Part shown: positions 1 through 11,400 of the stretch, piece after piece
How the letters are laid out: every line of letters starts with the position of its first letter
Numbering within the stretch: position 1 is the stretch's first letter
Assembly: GCA_013399895.1 (NCBI GenBank)
Contig: VXBA01001875.1
Location: 124,001-188,000, forward strand
Length of the DNA: 64,000 nt
DNA from: Serilophus lunatus
Taxonomy: Eukaryota; Chordata; Aves; Passeriformes; Eurylaimidae
Direction: 5' to 3'
Position numbers and translations under genes: made by a program
The notes under the pieces: generated by a model
The model's database searches: none
Told to the model about the DNA's origin: nothing
Seen by the model: only the letters and a program-made list of their open reading frames with translations

Positions 1-3000
1 GCTCTGCTGATTGCACTACGTTGGAAATGCATGTGCCTCCTGCTGTGCTACTGCAGGAGAACTTGGAGAACTACACTTTCAATTTACTATAATGGGACAG
101 AAAATTACCTTCCATATGTTTCGATAAGAACCTTACACCTTTGATGCTAATAAAGCAATATTAAATGTTCAAGCCCAAGATTGCTTGTTGTAAAACTCTC
201 TTTTAATTCTATCTCTATTTTTACAAACCCCCTGAAGGTTGAAAAGATTACAGTTTAAGGTCATTAATAACTGTTGAAATGAGTTTCTGCTAGACCTGTG
301 CTTGTGGTAGGCACCAAACACCCTGCAGGTGGCACCTTATGACCTTACAGAGCAACTGTGCTTTTGAAGAGGCAAGGCAGAAGTGCTTGTTACAGCAGGG
401 ATTCCCTGCAGCTGTTTGAATTTAGGCACTGCTGCTTGAAAACGTATGTAGTAAAAATATCTAGCCCTTGAAACCTCCAACTGATTTAGAAGTATAGTAC
501 TTAATTACACATTTACATGCTTAAATCTGCAAGGAATTAATTTCGTCTACTAAAGGTACATTTGTGCACGTACCAACCAATAACTAAATTCATCATTTCA
601 TGTAAACCAAAAAAACTTCTCAATCCCATATCCATGCATTATAGTACAGCATTACTATGTAAATTCACCTCTACAGAATACTCAAAATTTCCATTTTAAG
701 GACATGAGCATGAGAGAGGAAAAGATTCAGAAGTAGGGTTGAGACCCTATTCAATATTCAGGCAAATATGACATTGTGAAACACTTCTGGAGTCATGTTT
801 CCCCCTTCAGTATGATGGCTGTATGTGTATACAACACCCATTTCAATACAACTTTTGCTGTATTTCATTTCATTATCTTTAAATCCTGTCAATTTAAATG
901 GATATTTAAAATTTTAGCAAATGGATGATCTTTGTGTGTTTTCACTAAAGTCTATTAAAATACGCATAAATGAATCCATACATACCATATATTGTAAGCA
1001 TTGTGATAAGTAATAAATTATAAAACCATTTGATAAATACAAGACAAGGGAGTTTGTATTTGTTGTATTGCTTACAATTTAGTGAAGCTAACTTTAAATA
1101 TTAAATTTGAGGGATTTGGATCTATGCTTTTCATTGAAAGACAAAAATTACTCAGTTCCACGGACTGCAAAGATAACATTATTCAACTTTAGAATAAGTG
1201 TCTCTTACCTGCAGCTCTGCGAGTGCTGGCTGGCTGTACAGAACTGAAACACTGCTGCATGACTGCAAAACACTTGGTTCAAGAATCTACACTGACAAGT
1301 TACTAGAAAATAAAAAACTTGAAGAAGACTGAAACCTTGCCCAAGTGTCAGTTGCTGTTCTGTGGCTTTCAGGGACTAGAAAAACTAGCCTGGGGCCATT
1401 TTTGTTATGTCTCCAGGGGACTTTCCTGCAGACTTGTGGAAGCATGAAAAACTTGCAAAAGAATTCCTCTGAATTCACCTGACAATCCAATGGTTGAATA
1501 AAGGAGAAACAACTTACACAGTTTAATTTACTTTGATACTGCTTTCAGTTTTACAGTCAAGTAATGTACCAACTCCAGAACTTCCATCTTCTGCTACAAC
1601 AGTGTAGTAAAGATTCCTTCTGCATTCTGTAATCTAACCATTAAAGCAGGAATATCAATGGCTCCCTAATAATTAATAGTACCATTCATTCAAATTTCTT
1701 GTTCAGAAAACAAACAACAGTTTATTAACACTTGCTAAATGTATTTTTCTGCATCTTAGTCCTACACTAATCATTAGGACTAATGTTTGCAAGGCAGCGT
1801 CTATTGCAGCTGACAAGAATCCCCCATCTCCATGATAATGCATATCTTGAACTGCATGGGGACTGCCAGTGACACTTGTTTTTACATGCAGCTATTCCTA
1901 CAAATATTTAGTGAAAATGTGAAACATCAACTCATATTCTTAACTGAAATGCAAATTCAAAGTTGCAAACATACTGCTAAGAGCAAAAGTGCATAATGCA
2001 TTTAGTGAAGTGTGCTAACATGAAACTTTGTCTCTTTAAAGGGAAATTACATTACAAAATAAAGAATATTATCTTTCATATCTATATTTTTCATCATAAA
2101 AGATTTTGAAGTGCTTTAAAGAAATATTTAGGTACTACAGCCACTTTTGAGGTTCAATAGATGACAAAAACAACCATTAACTGTACTTTGTGAAAGTGAT
2201 TATTATCCATTTTGTGAGAACATTGGGAAAAATACAAACACATCAATTGCCATACAAAAAGGAGGATGTTGTTAATTTTGAAACGTACATCATTGCAACA
2301 GTATTTTAGCAGATTCCCTAGAACAGTTTAGGGAATATATTCATTAATATTTGTCAGGATGTTGGAACTAGGTGATCTTTAAGGTCACTTCCAAGCCAGG
2401 CCATTCTATGTTTCTGAGTCCCAAGTACAAATGAAGAACTGAGGGAGAGACAATGAACAACTTTCCCAAGGGGGGGCTTGTTCAGGATTAAAAAGCTCTA
2501 ATGTATGTGAAAACAAACCCTAAAGCTCAGGTCTTCTTCCACAACCTTATTTGTGCCATTAAGTAGTAGGATCCCTATGAATGTCCAATAATATATAGGT
2601 CCATGTGGTATAGGTATGGTATAGGTATGTGGTGGACATGAAAAGATTCAAATAATCAGGGACAGAAGCCTAAATTTTGTATGTTCAGGTTGACAGCACA
2701 TCAACCACAAACAGGGTGGGTTTCTTTTTTTAAAAAAGGCAGTTTGTGGCAGGGCAACTCATGACAGGGAATGGAGAATTACAGCACTGCAGCAAAGCAA
2801 CAGAAGTTGACTGAAGGATTCAGTTGATAACAATGGGACAAAACAATAGATGAGGTCAGATTTAAGTTCTCCGAACCAAGGGCAAAAGGTGGGATTCTCT
2901 CTCTGAGTAACTAAGGTAACATCACCAATTTCTAGTCAGTAAACCCATGAAATATTAGACACTTGCAGGAGCCCTTGTGAGGAAGTGGGAAATTCCTCCA

Positions 3001-3999
3001 TTTTTTCATGTTCAAAACAGTGAACACAATCAGAATTCTGAACTACACATCTATCCCTGCTTACTTGCTGAAATGATTTTGCTGCTTCATGAAACTTCTA
3101 TACTCTTATACACAATGCATATATTCTATAGAATTTTTATTTGCTTACCGAATAAAAGCATTGAAAGTGTATGAAATTATTCAAACACTGCTAACACCCA
3201 TCAGCTTGGTTCCAAGGTTCTTAATCACTACAAAGACTTAAGACCACATATCAACTAAACATTTACTCATAGTTCCACAGGGAACAATTACTCTTTTCCA
3301 CTAATGAATAATTATTCGGAAGTCCAGAGTTTGGTGCCTGGGCATGAATAACCACCCACCCAGAGACTATTCACTATTTACTTCTTATCTAAGTTAAGAT
3401 CAAAAACATTAACAAGTAATTAAGGTAGAAAATCACTAATCATTCAATACGTTTTGAGAAGAGTGATAAGGAAGGACTTGGGAAAATAATCAGCACCTAC
3501 AAGCAATACTGTAGATATTGCAGCAGAGACCATTGTCTTAGACGATGTCTGGGAAAAGCTCTCATCATTATCTTGGTTTGTCTTTCATTATATCATCTTT
3601 GTTCTACCACTAGCATTCTGAAGGGGAAAACAAGAGGTTCATCCTCCAGGAGTGGCACTGACTCTGTACACAATACCAATCCTTGAATGTTCCCCAAGGA
3701 ATTTTATGGGATCTTCTCCCCACGACCACATTTGAATGCAGTTCAGGATACAATGAACACGCACTTACAGTACCGTATAGTAAAGACACTTAAGAGGACG
3801 AAGCCAATAGAAGAGTTATATGACTCCTACAAAGGCCCTGCGGAATTATTAGTACTTTTGGCTACCCAGTGAGATATTGCTGAGAATTACTGTTGAGCAC
3901 ACACTTCCTAGTGATGAGTAACCAAACCCGAGAGCCGTCACTGCTGAGGTAACGAGTCAGTCAGCACAGACGGGCACGGCGGGACAGCTCGTTTGCTGC
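1..3999. other. AT-rich left flank, no gene recognised
   Basis: I read both strands for exons with flanking splice sites and homology to families I know and found none. Open frames here are at most about 67 codons and look like chance. By mammalian synteny this could be the first intron or upstream flank of IL17RB on the minus strand, but no IL17RB-like exon is visible. The only recognisable element is a short CR1 tail near 2.4 kb. Confidence 0.6.
2354..2414 (+). repeat. CR1 LINE 3' tail fragment
   Basis: The stretch reads like the 3' end of a CR1 element: 'ggaactaggtgatctttaag' followed by 'gtcacttccaagccaggcca' and 'ttctatg'. It is short and diverged, consistent with an old 5'-truncated insertion in plus orientation. 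Only the tail is preserved. Confidence 0.75.
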
Positions 4000-4367
4000 T
4001 CACTCACTTCCAAATCAAGGTGTTCTGCTGGAAACACGCTTTGCACAGGTAAGGATCGCAACTAAAGCCTTGAACTGCAAGTTCCAGCTCAGCTTGCACA
4101 AGCTGCCCTGGAGCATTTCGCCTGCAGCTCACACACAGACACTCCGTCAGTGCCTGGGTGGGACGGGGGGCACGGGCCCGGCGGCAGAGCCCCATCGCCA
4201 CCTGAGCTTTCCTCCCTCACCTCGTGCCGCGCTGCAGCTCCCAACATTCCCGTTGTAAAGCGGGTTCGCAGCCGAGGTGACAACACTGTCGAAGACGTTT
4301 GCTTTAAAAAGCAAAATTAGGTATCGCTTTAAGAGAAAAAAAAAATCTTTTGTCCACTCCACTAGGG

Positions 4368-4375
4368 GGGGCGGG
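4368..4375 (+). promoter_or_regulatory. GC box (Sp1-type site)
   Basis: GGGGCGGG inside a longer G-rich run at the left side of the CpG island. It is the canonical Sp1/KLF core. Its use is inferred from position only. Confidence 0.4.
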
Positions 4376-4441
4376 TGAAAAGTCGGAGCGCCCTCAGGAA
4401 AGAGTGGAGGAATCCCCTCGGCGGGGCCGCGCTTGAGCTGT

Positions 4442-4473
4442 CCCGGTCCCGGCCCCGGCCCCGGCCCCGGCCC
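4442..4473. repeat. CCCCGG hexanucleotide tract, G4-capable
   Basis: Six C-runs of three or four bases separated by GG or GGT on the plus strand, with an almost perfect CCCCGG unit in the middle. On the minus strand this gives six closely spaced G-runs, more than the four needed for an intramolecular G-quadruplex. It lies within the CpG island. Confidence 0.8.
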
Positions 4474-4969
4474 TGTCCCGTGTCTCGCCGTGCGCGGGAG
4501 CGGCGGAGCCGCCGACCGCCCGGGCACTCCGTCGGGATGGGCGAGGCGGCGGACGGACTTCGGCCCGCTGCCGCTCCGGCCGCTTTCGAAACGGCACGAA
4601 GCAGCTCCGACGCGTCCTCCATAGCGGCCAAAGGGTGCATTCCGGGGGGAAGTCCCACCCGCGCTCCTGCCCTGCCTCCCCGCGGACTCTCCCCCGCCGC
4701 AGCCCGCCCTCGGCTCCGCGTCCTCCCGTCGGCGGCCCCAGCGATCACAGGGACCACCCCCATCCTCCGCCCCGGGAGCTGCTGCCGGGGAGCCCCAGCG
4801 GGACGTGCGAGCGAGAGGGGCCGCAGCCGGAGGGCTCCGCGGGGAGCTCCTGGGAGCCGAGGGGAGGAAGAGCCAGGGCGGGAGCGGGCGGTGGCTGCAG
4901 GGGGTCGGCAGCTCGGTGCACACATACGAGAGGCCTCCCTGGCCGGGAGGGACAGACACTCGGCCCGTG

Positions 4970-5137
4970 AGTGCCCGTCCTGCGGAGGGGAGCGGGGCAG
5001 ACCCGCCAGCTCCCTCCTGCTCGGAGCCCGGCCCGGCCCCTGTGGTGCAGGAGTCCCCACCACAGAAGGGGCGCGGGCAGCCGCGACCCCTCGCAGCACA
5101 GCGGCCAGACACGTTGGGTCATAGGAGGAAGCGTGAG
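4970..5137 (+). other. CHDH: CHDH untranslated exon 1 (3' boundary only)
   Basis: The right boundary is defined by the donor GAG|GTAAGT, with the exon ending at 5137. The transcription start is unknown, so the left coordinate is a placeholder. Joined to the acceptor at 7668/7669, the reading frame of the CHDH start codon stays open upstream for a while but has no in-frame ATG between the stop near 4970 and 7724, so the exon is taken as 5' UTR. No transcript was available to confirm it. Confidence 0.5.
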
Positions 5138-5302
5138 GTAAGTGGGCTTGAACAGTTCCAGCTGAGAAAAGGAAACTTACCACAAAGTTTTTGTAAGTGA
5201 ATGAACTTTCTTCTTAGCAGGACTTCAGGGAAAGTGAATCGAAAACATTCTCGCAACAGATTAAATTAAACGGTGTTACACAGCCTGCAGCAGGGGAAAA
5301 AA

Positions 5303-5333
<31 letters not shown>

Positions 5334-7668
5334 GAACTTCTTTTGCCCGAGGACCTGTTCCTTCTGTGCTTCACAGTCAGGCCGGAGAGGATTTGGCAGT
5401 GCCGTGCAGGGTAAATGTCCTGACAAAATTTCTTTGTGTGTTGTCCATGCTGTGGGGCATCTTCGGGAGACGGTCGTGTTTTACATCTGCCGGGGAAGAT
5501 ATTCTCGTTTTGGCTTCATCAAAATAGGACAGAGTGAAAAGTTTCAGGTACAGCGTCCCTGTTTCAGGATCAGTCGAGAACTGGGCTAGGACAGTGCTCG
5601 TGCAGAGGGAACTTTTTGTCACCCCCTTCCTATAAAAAAAAAGGCCATGTAAAACCAAGGGAAAGTTGAGTGTGAAAATGCTCAGCCTCCAGAGTTACTT
5701 TTTTACTCGTATTCTGTGGTTTTGCCAAGTTCCATAAGACTATCTTCCACAGAAGAATTTGAATTGTGATTAACCCACGCATGCTCATAGTACTTAATGT
5801 ATTATTTGGGGAGAAGTATCACGATGTTCCAATTTCAGGATTTTTATGATCTCACTCCTTGATACCAACCTCTTCCATAAAATACTGAATTGTTTGGAGT
5901 TTCAAAGCCTGAGGTGCTCTTGAACAAACCACCTTTTAAAAGTGTTCAGACTTCAGTATCAGGATTCTGGCATGAGGCAAAACACAAACACTTAGTCCTG
6001 TCATGTCAATGTCTTTGAAGTGTCACTTCAGAAAGAATTTTTGGGAGCTCAGTAGCCACTGCTTATGCTGTAGCAAGCCATAAAACTACAGCCTCCAGTA
6101 CTACCAGGGCATGTCACTCCCTGACTCAGTACAATTCCACAAATTTTGGAGAATCTCCATCAGCCAAGGACTAGGTAGGCTGTAGGCTTAACCACCAGAA
6201 TTCTGGTTAGGAGGTATAGTAATATCTGATGGCTTTATAGATGCCAAAACATATCACCCAGTATTTGTTTCCGTGTCTGTTACCTCTACCTGTCTAAAAA
6301 AAAAGTGTTGACCATCTGTGGGACCAAAATCTTGAAGGTTTACTTCCATCAAAAAATAAAAAGACCTCACAATATAGGGACAGATTATGGGCCTGTGCAT
6401 GGACATTCTACCAAACCTATCATCAATCTGCTGTTCCTGAACCAATAAAGCCCTGTGACACACCAGTTATATAGTTTAAACATCTATACTTCAGAACAAG
6501 TAAAAACCCCTCTAACTTTGCATCCTCCTCTGCTACATCACAGAAAATTGACAAAATTTCTTCTTCAAGAAACAAATCCTTTGAGAGCCACCACCTGCAA
6601 AAGCAGAAATTACATTGGCACCTTCAGCTGGGATCAATTTTGAATTTGCCATGTGAGAATCAGCTGTGTGACCTTTAGACTCAGACATATCCTCACCATA
6701 TTTTTTTTTCTACACAGCAAACTGTTCTCCATGGCCAGTTGTTCATTTTCCAGAATTTTAAGTGTCTGTACAGCTATTACAAGTATTCCTAAGCAGAGTC
6801 AGATGTATGGTTCTTCCCATCCGTTCCCTGAGAGTGAAAAAACATACTTTTGCATATGAGATTGTAAATAGTTGTAATTGTACATGGAAAACTTTTAACA
6901 TGTATCATTAAAGTTACATCTAATTTTGTTACAGGCTTGCGCCTTAAGGGCTCGTGTGTCCTTTCACAAACTTTGTACTGTAGACTTTCACCCAAGAAAA
7001 TGACTACAGTTCTGTTCCACCTTTTATTAAGAAAAAGCTGATTCAGTGATTCATGTTTTCTTTAGTGAAAAAACCCCAGACATTTAAGAGTCCTATGTTA
7101 GGAGACATGCCTCCAAATCTAGCAGTTTCTCACCTTAGGAGTAGCTGCAAATGAGTTTCAATGTTACACATTTGTTTTGTAGAGACATTGTCCTTGATTT
7201 GGTCCAGCAGTCTGCAGTGGGCACACTCATAATTTCCACTGTGGATTGGTTTGTGGGATATCACTGTCTGTCACAAATTTACAGAGAAGTTTATGACATT
7301 TTCTTACATTCTTTCCTGTTAGAGGTGGGTGAAAAGAGACTGTTTGGTAAGTAAAGACCTCCACCCTTTATGGGTTTGGCAAATACTTGAAAATGTTTGT
7401 CATGTATCTGTCTCAGGAACCAGGAGCAAATCAAAATCAGATTGCATATAATACACAATAGTATGCCATTTAGTGCACAGACTGCATTAAATGAATAAGA
7501 CAGCAAATTTCAGAGTAAATGTTTAATGGGTTGCTGCTTTATTGACATTGTTGTTAGCTTTTTGGATAGTGAGAATGGCTAAAGTATACCAGTGTCACCT
7601 GAATATGACTCATATTTTACAGGTAATAATACTTACATCTTAATTAGTATTTCTGTTTGTTTTTCTAG
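5138..7668 (+). other. CHDH: CHDH intron 1
   Basis: GT at 5138 and AG at 7667-7668, the latter after a T-rich tract. Apart from an A-rich low-complexity tract near 5.3 kb nothing coding or repetitive is recognised. Confidence 0.55.
5297..5334 (+). repeat. A-rich simple repeat
   Basis: A run of about 25 A followed by G and a further run of A with one more G. Simple low-complexity DNA in CHDH intron 1. Confidence 0.9.
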
Positions 7669-7723
7669 GGTAAAACACTGGATTTTCATTACAAATTCTG
7701 CAGAGCTGATATTATCAATAAAG

Positions 7724-8477
7724 ATGTCATACTTAGTGAAAGGAGTTAAATGGTGGAATCCTGTGAATAAGATGTGCAAAGTAACAGGAAGCTTGTTCAA
7801 AGCACACACATTAAAGACCATATTGGGCATCAATGAACAACAATTCAAAATTTCACGTGCATCATCTCAACTTAGTTCTGAAAAGGCAAACTCTTATAAT
7901 TATGTCATTGTTGGAGCTGGATCAGCAGGGTGTGTATTGGCCAACAGGCTGACAGAAGACCCCCTCAGTAATGTGCTACTTTTGGAAGCAGGCCCAAAAG
8001 ACACCCTTCTAGGTAGTAAAAGGCTGATGTGGAAGATTCACATGCCTGCTGCATTAACATACAACCTCTGTGATGAGAAATATAACTGGTATTACCATAC
8101 AACACCACAAAAGCACATGGATAACCGGATCATGTACTGGCCCCGAGGAAGGGTGTGGGGTGGCTCCTCTTCTCTCAATGCCATGGTTTACATCCGTGGG
8201 CATGCAGAGGATTATAATCGATGGAGCAGGGAAGGGGCTGTAGGATGGGACTATGAACGTTGCTTGCCCTATTTTAAGAAGGCACAGACACATGAACTGG
8301 GGCCAGATCAGTACAGAGGCGGAAATGGACCCCTGCATGTGTCAAGAGGGAAAACAAATCATCCTCTTCATCAAGCATTCCTGGAGGCAACCCAGCAAGC
8401 TGGGTATCCCTTCACAGATGATATGAATGGCTATCAGCAAGAAGGATTTGGCTGGATGGACATGACTGTGCATCAAG
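7724..8477 (+). CDS. CHDH: CHDH coding exon 1
   Basis: The acceptor is at 7667-7668, giving 55 nt of 5' UTR before the ATG. The exon encodes the presequence, the Rossmann-type FAD motif and GMC signature 1, and ends after the first base of a Gly codon at donor G|GTAAAT. Confidence 0.96.
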
Positions 8478-11400
8478 GTAAATAATAAAGATGGCCCTTA
8501 AGTAATTTCTGAGCCATCATTTGTAGTTCCGAAATAATTTTGGAATGTGGACATATCATCTGCACTGAATGCCATTTGGATGTTTAGATTATTACATAGC
8601 TATGGCACTCTGTGTTTGCAACCTGTTCATTTCACAGCAGTTTGCTGTCAGTCTAGTGTGTATTTCATTGAAAACTGCATTGTCAGGCAAGCCTTGATTC
8701 ACAGTTAAACTATGTCACTGTGAAATCTGTTATGTTAAAATAAAATCTGCAGTTACGATTTCAAATCACATTTGCTTTGAACTGATAAACTCTGTGAAGC
8801 CTTTCCCTCCATAAACGTGCTGGTGGTTATTGGACAAAATCTGAAGAATACTGACCATGACTGTTTTGATGTTTAATGTAAATATGCATTGTAGGTCAAA
8901 GATGGAGCACAGCTAGTGCTTATCTTCGCCCAGCCATATCACGTCCAAATTTGTCAGTTGCAGAGAAGACACTTGTAACAAAAATCTTGTTTCAAGGAAC
9001 AAAATGCATTGGTGTTGAGTATGTGAAAAATGGGCAAAGGAAAAAGGTAAGATATTTTTATTTCCCAGTTTGAAAGGTTAATTCTTTTTTTAAAACAAAT
9101 ATCTTTTAAAAATTACACTTTACTATGGAAATTGTCTGATTTTCAGAGGTCGTATTGTCTCATCCATTATATGATTCTTTGTCATTTTACAGCTGTATTG
9201 ATTTAGAGATTAATTCTTCCATCATATTTCCATCTCTTAGTACTGAGGGGACAAGTCGTAACTTGATGTTACACAAGAGTGTTTTGTAAGATGTCTGACT
9301 GGAACCTATGGTGTGATCATGCACGGTCTCAGCCTATTGACTAATGTGCTGCAGTGCTGACATTCCTGAAAAACAATTCTGAAAATGCTGTTCTGGCATA
9401 GGAAAATCTGTAAAGGCCAGATACTGAAAGCTGAATGGCTCGAGGGAAAAACAACAAGTCATTCACTTCTACTTTGCCAATACATATTGAGATAGTAATG
9501 GGATAAAACATGGGATAGTAATGAAACTACACGATGAAACTTGCCTTTTGTTTAGTTGAGTATTTTTCAGTCTCAGTCCAACAACTTCCACTGAACTTGT
9601 GATTGTGTGGAAGGAAGCTTGAGTTGTCATTACAACTTAACTCTGTGGATAATCATTTCATTTTATGCCTCTTTCAATCTATCGACTTCTATAAGACCTA
9701 AAACATTCTCACTTCCCTTAACAGCAGGTTATGGAGTGTGTAACTAGGATATTGCCTAAAAGGAGTTTGTATGCTAATAACCTGATACTTAGTCACAAAC
9801 AATTATAAAACAATTAGAAGTGTAATAATAATAATATCCTAGAGAAACTAGAAGAGAAATTTTGATGGTTTGAGTTTGGTAAGTCTTATAGGACTCAGCA
9901 GACAAGTGTTCTGTAACTGAACACCTGCTAAAAGTTAAAATGCAGTATAAATACACTGTTTAATTTTCTAATGCACAGAACAAATCTTGTTGTCTCAGTG
10001 GATTGGTAATGATAATCATTTTAACAATGTAAAACAAAAGTTGCAGAGCATTTAATTGATTTCGTGAGCTATTAAATGTCTGGGAAAACAGTGTCTCTAA
10101 TTGCTGTTCTAGTGCCATTACTGAGATTAAAAGTCTTGGAAACCTAATTACGCATGATCAAAGACTTTCTGAATACTGGGCCATTTAATTCCAAAATTCT
10201 TTAATTCTTTAATTGCTATGAATTTTCATGCATATTAATATAAGTTATGCATAATGAATGATATATATTTAGCACATATCATACAAAATACACCTTCATA
10301 GCCTTTCCCTTCCTTTTTTTTCCTCCCTCCTTGGCATCACAACTGCAGGATTTGTCTTCTTTTACTTTCTGGAAAATTTTATACCTGTCAGGATGGAAGA
10401 GCTAATAATTTTATTGCATTTTCAACATCAAGATGAAACAATTAAATTAGAGCATTTCTGTTTTTACAGTCTGTTTTAGATAGGATCTCTTTTACATCAG
10501 TCATTAGCAAAGTCAAGACATCACCAAAACTTGATTCAGGCATGATTCAAAACCTATTCACCAGCCAGTGACTTGTTATTTCACTAGATGTTGAGATCCT
10601 AGAGAACTCCCAGGACTCCTGCAAGCTCTCTGACAAAAGCACAGAAGGTAGATTGAACATTTCTGGAGTTTCTAAGTTCAGAATCACGCTGAAAATAATA
10701 TTTTAAATGATAAAAATGTTTAAATGTGTCATAGGCTAAATAACCCATGCAAAAATGTATCAGTTTTCCTCTTAGCATGTTAACTTCAAGCACCATGGAA
10801 GACTATATGGGTTAGGAATAATTGCAGTGCTGACTTTGTAGTGAGTTTAGACTGAACAAGCATCATTTGAATGGTACTTGGAACAAATTGGCACCAGTTC
10901 TGTGTGTACCATAGAAAATATAAATAAGTTCTATTCGTGTAACACACAAAATACACATCTAAGCACTGATTCAGCAGGCACTGATATGCTCTTTATTAGT
11001 CTTGCCATACTAATGATTGCCCAGAGCAAAACAACAACAAACAAAATATAGCAGCACTGGCCATCTGCCAGCAATACCAGATAAATAGTTCCAAAATAAT
11101 TTATGGAACTTTTTCTCTTATTACATTTTGATCCTACTCCAGCAACAATCTCATTCGCCATCATTCTGTACAATTTAGGTGTCATTCCAAAAGGAATGTG
11201 CCTTCCATGCTAGCCTGTTAACCCACCACCATACTACAGGAAAAGTGTAGCACTTTTTAATGTTGCTTTAGAAGTTAAATGTCTTACTTAACATAAACCC
11301 AAGCAGTTATTCATAATGGCACCTTCCATTCTATGAATGAGGGAGATGCAGATGAGCAATACTGCACAGAGAATCACAGAATCATAGAATTAAGGTTGGA

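Larger units (their letters stand above)
4140..5137. promoter_or_regulatory. CpG island, putative CHDH promoter
   Basis: About 1 kb of strongly GC-rich, CpG-dense sequence stands out from the surrounding AT-rich DNA. It contains a GC box at 4368-4375, a repeated CCCCGG tract at 4442-4473 and ends at a near-perfect plus-strand splice donor (GAG|GTAAGT). The first recognised CHDH coding exon lies 2.5 kb downstream, so this is the likely CHDH promoter and untranslated first exon. In mammals the equivalent promoter is shared head-to-head with IL17RB. A minus-strand donor-like site (GAG|GTGAGG, exon end 4221) would fit a divergent transcript, but this is inference. Confidence 0.75.

Noticed and set aside
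1..4300. IL17RB expected by synteny next to CHDH
   Set aside because: I looked for a signal peptide exon and the extracellular and SEFIR-domain motifs on the minus strand and found none, so no gene is called.
4147..5183. Long overlapping open frames (up to 321 codons) on both strands of the CpG island
   Set aside because: They are rich in Pro, Gly, Arg and Ala, occur in several frames at once and match no family. GC-rich DNA lacks stop codons, so these are composition artefacts.
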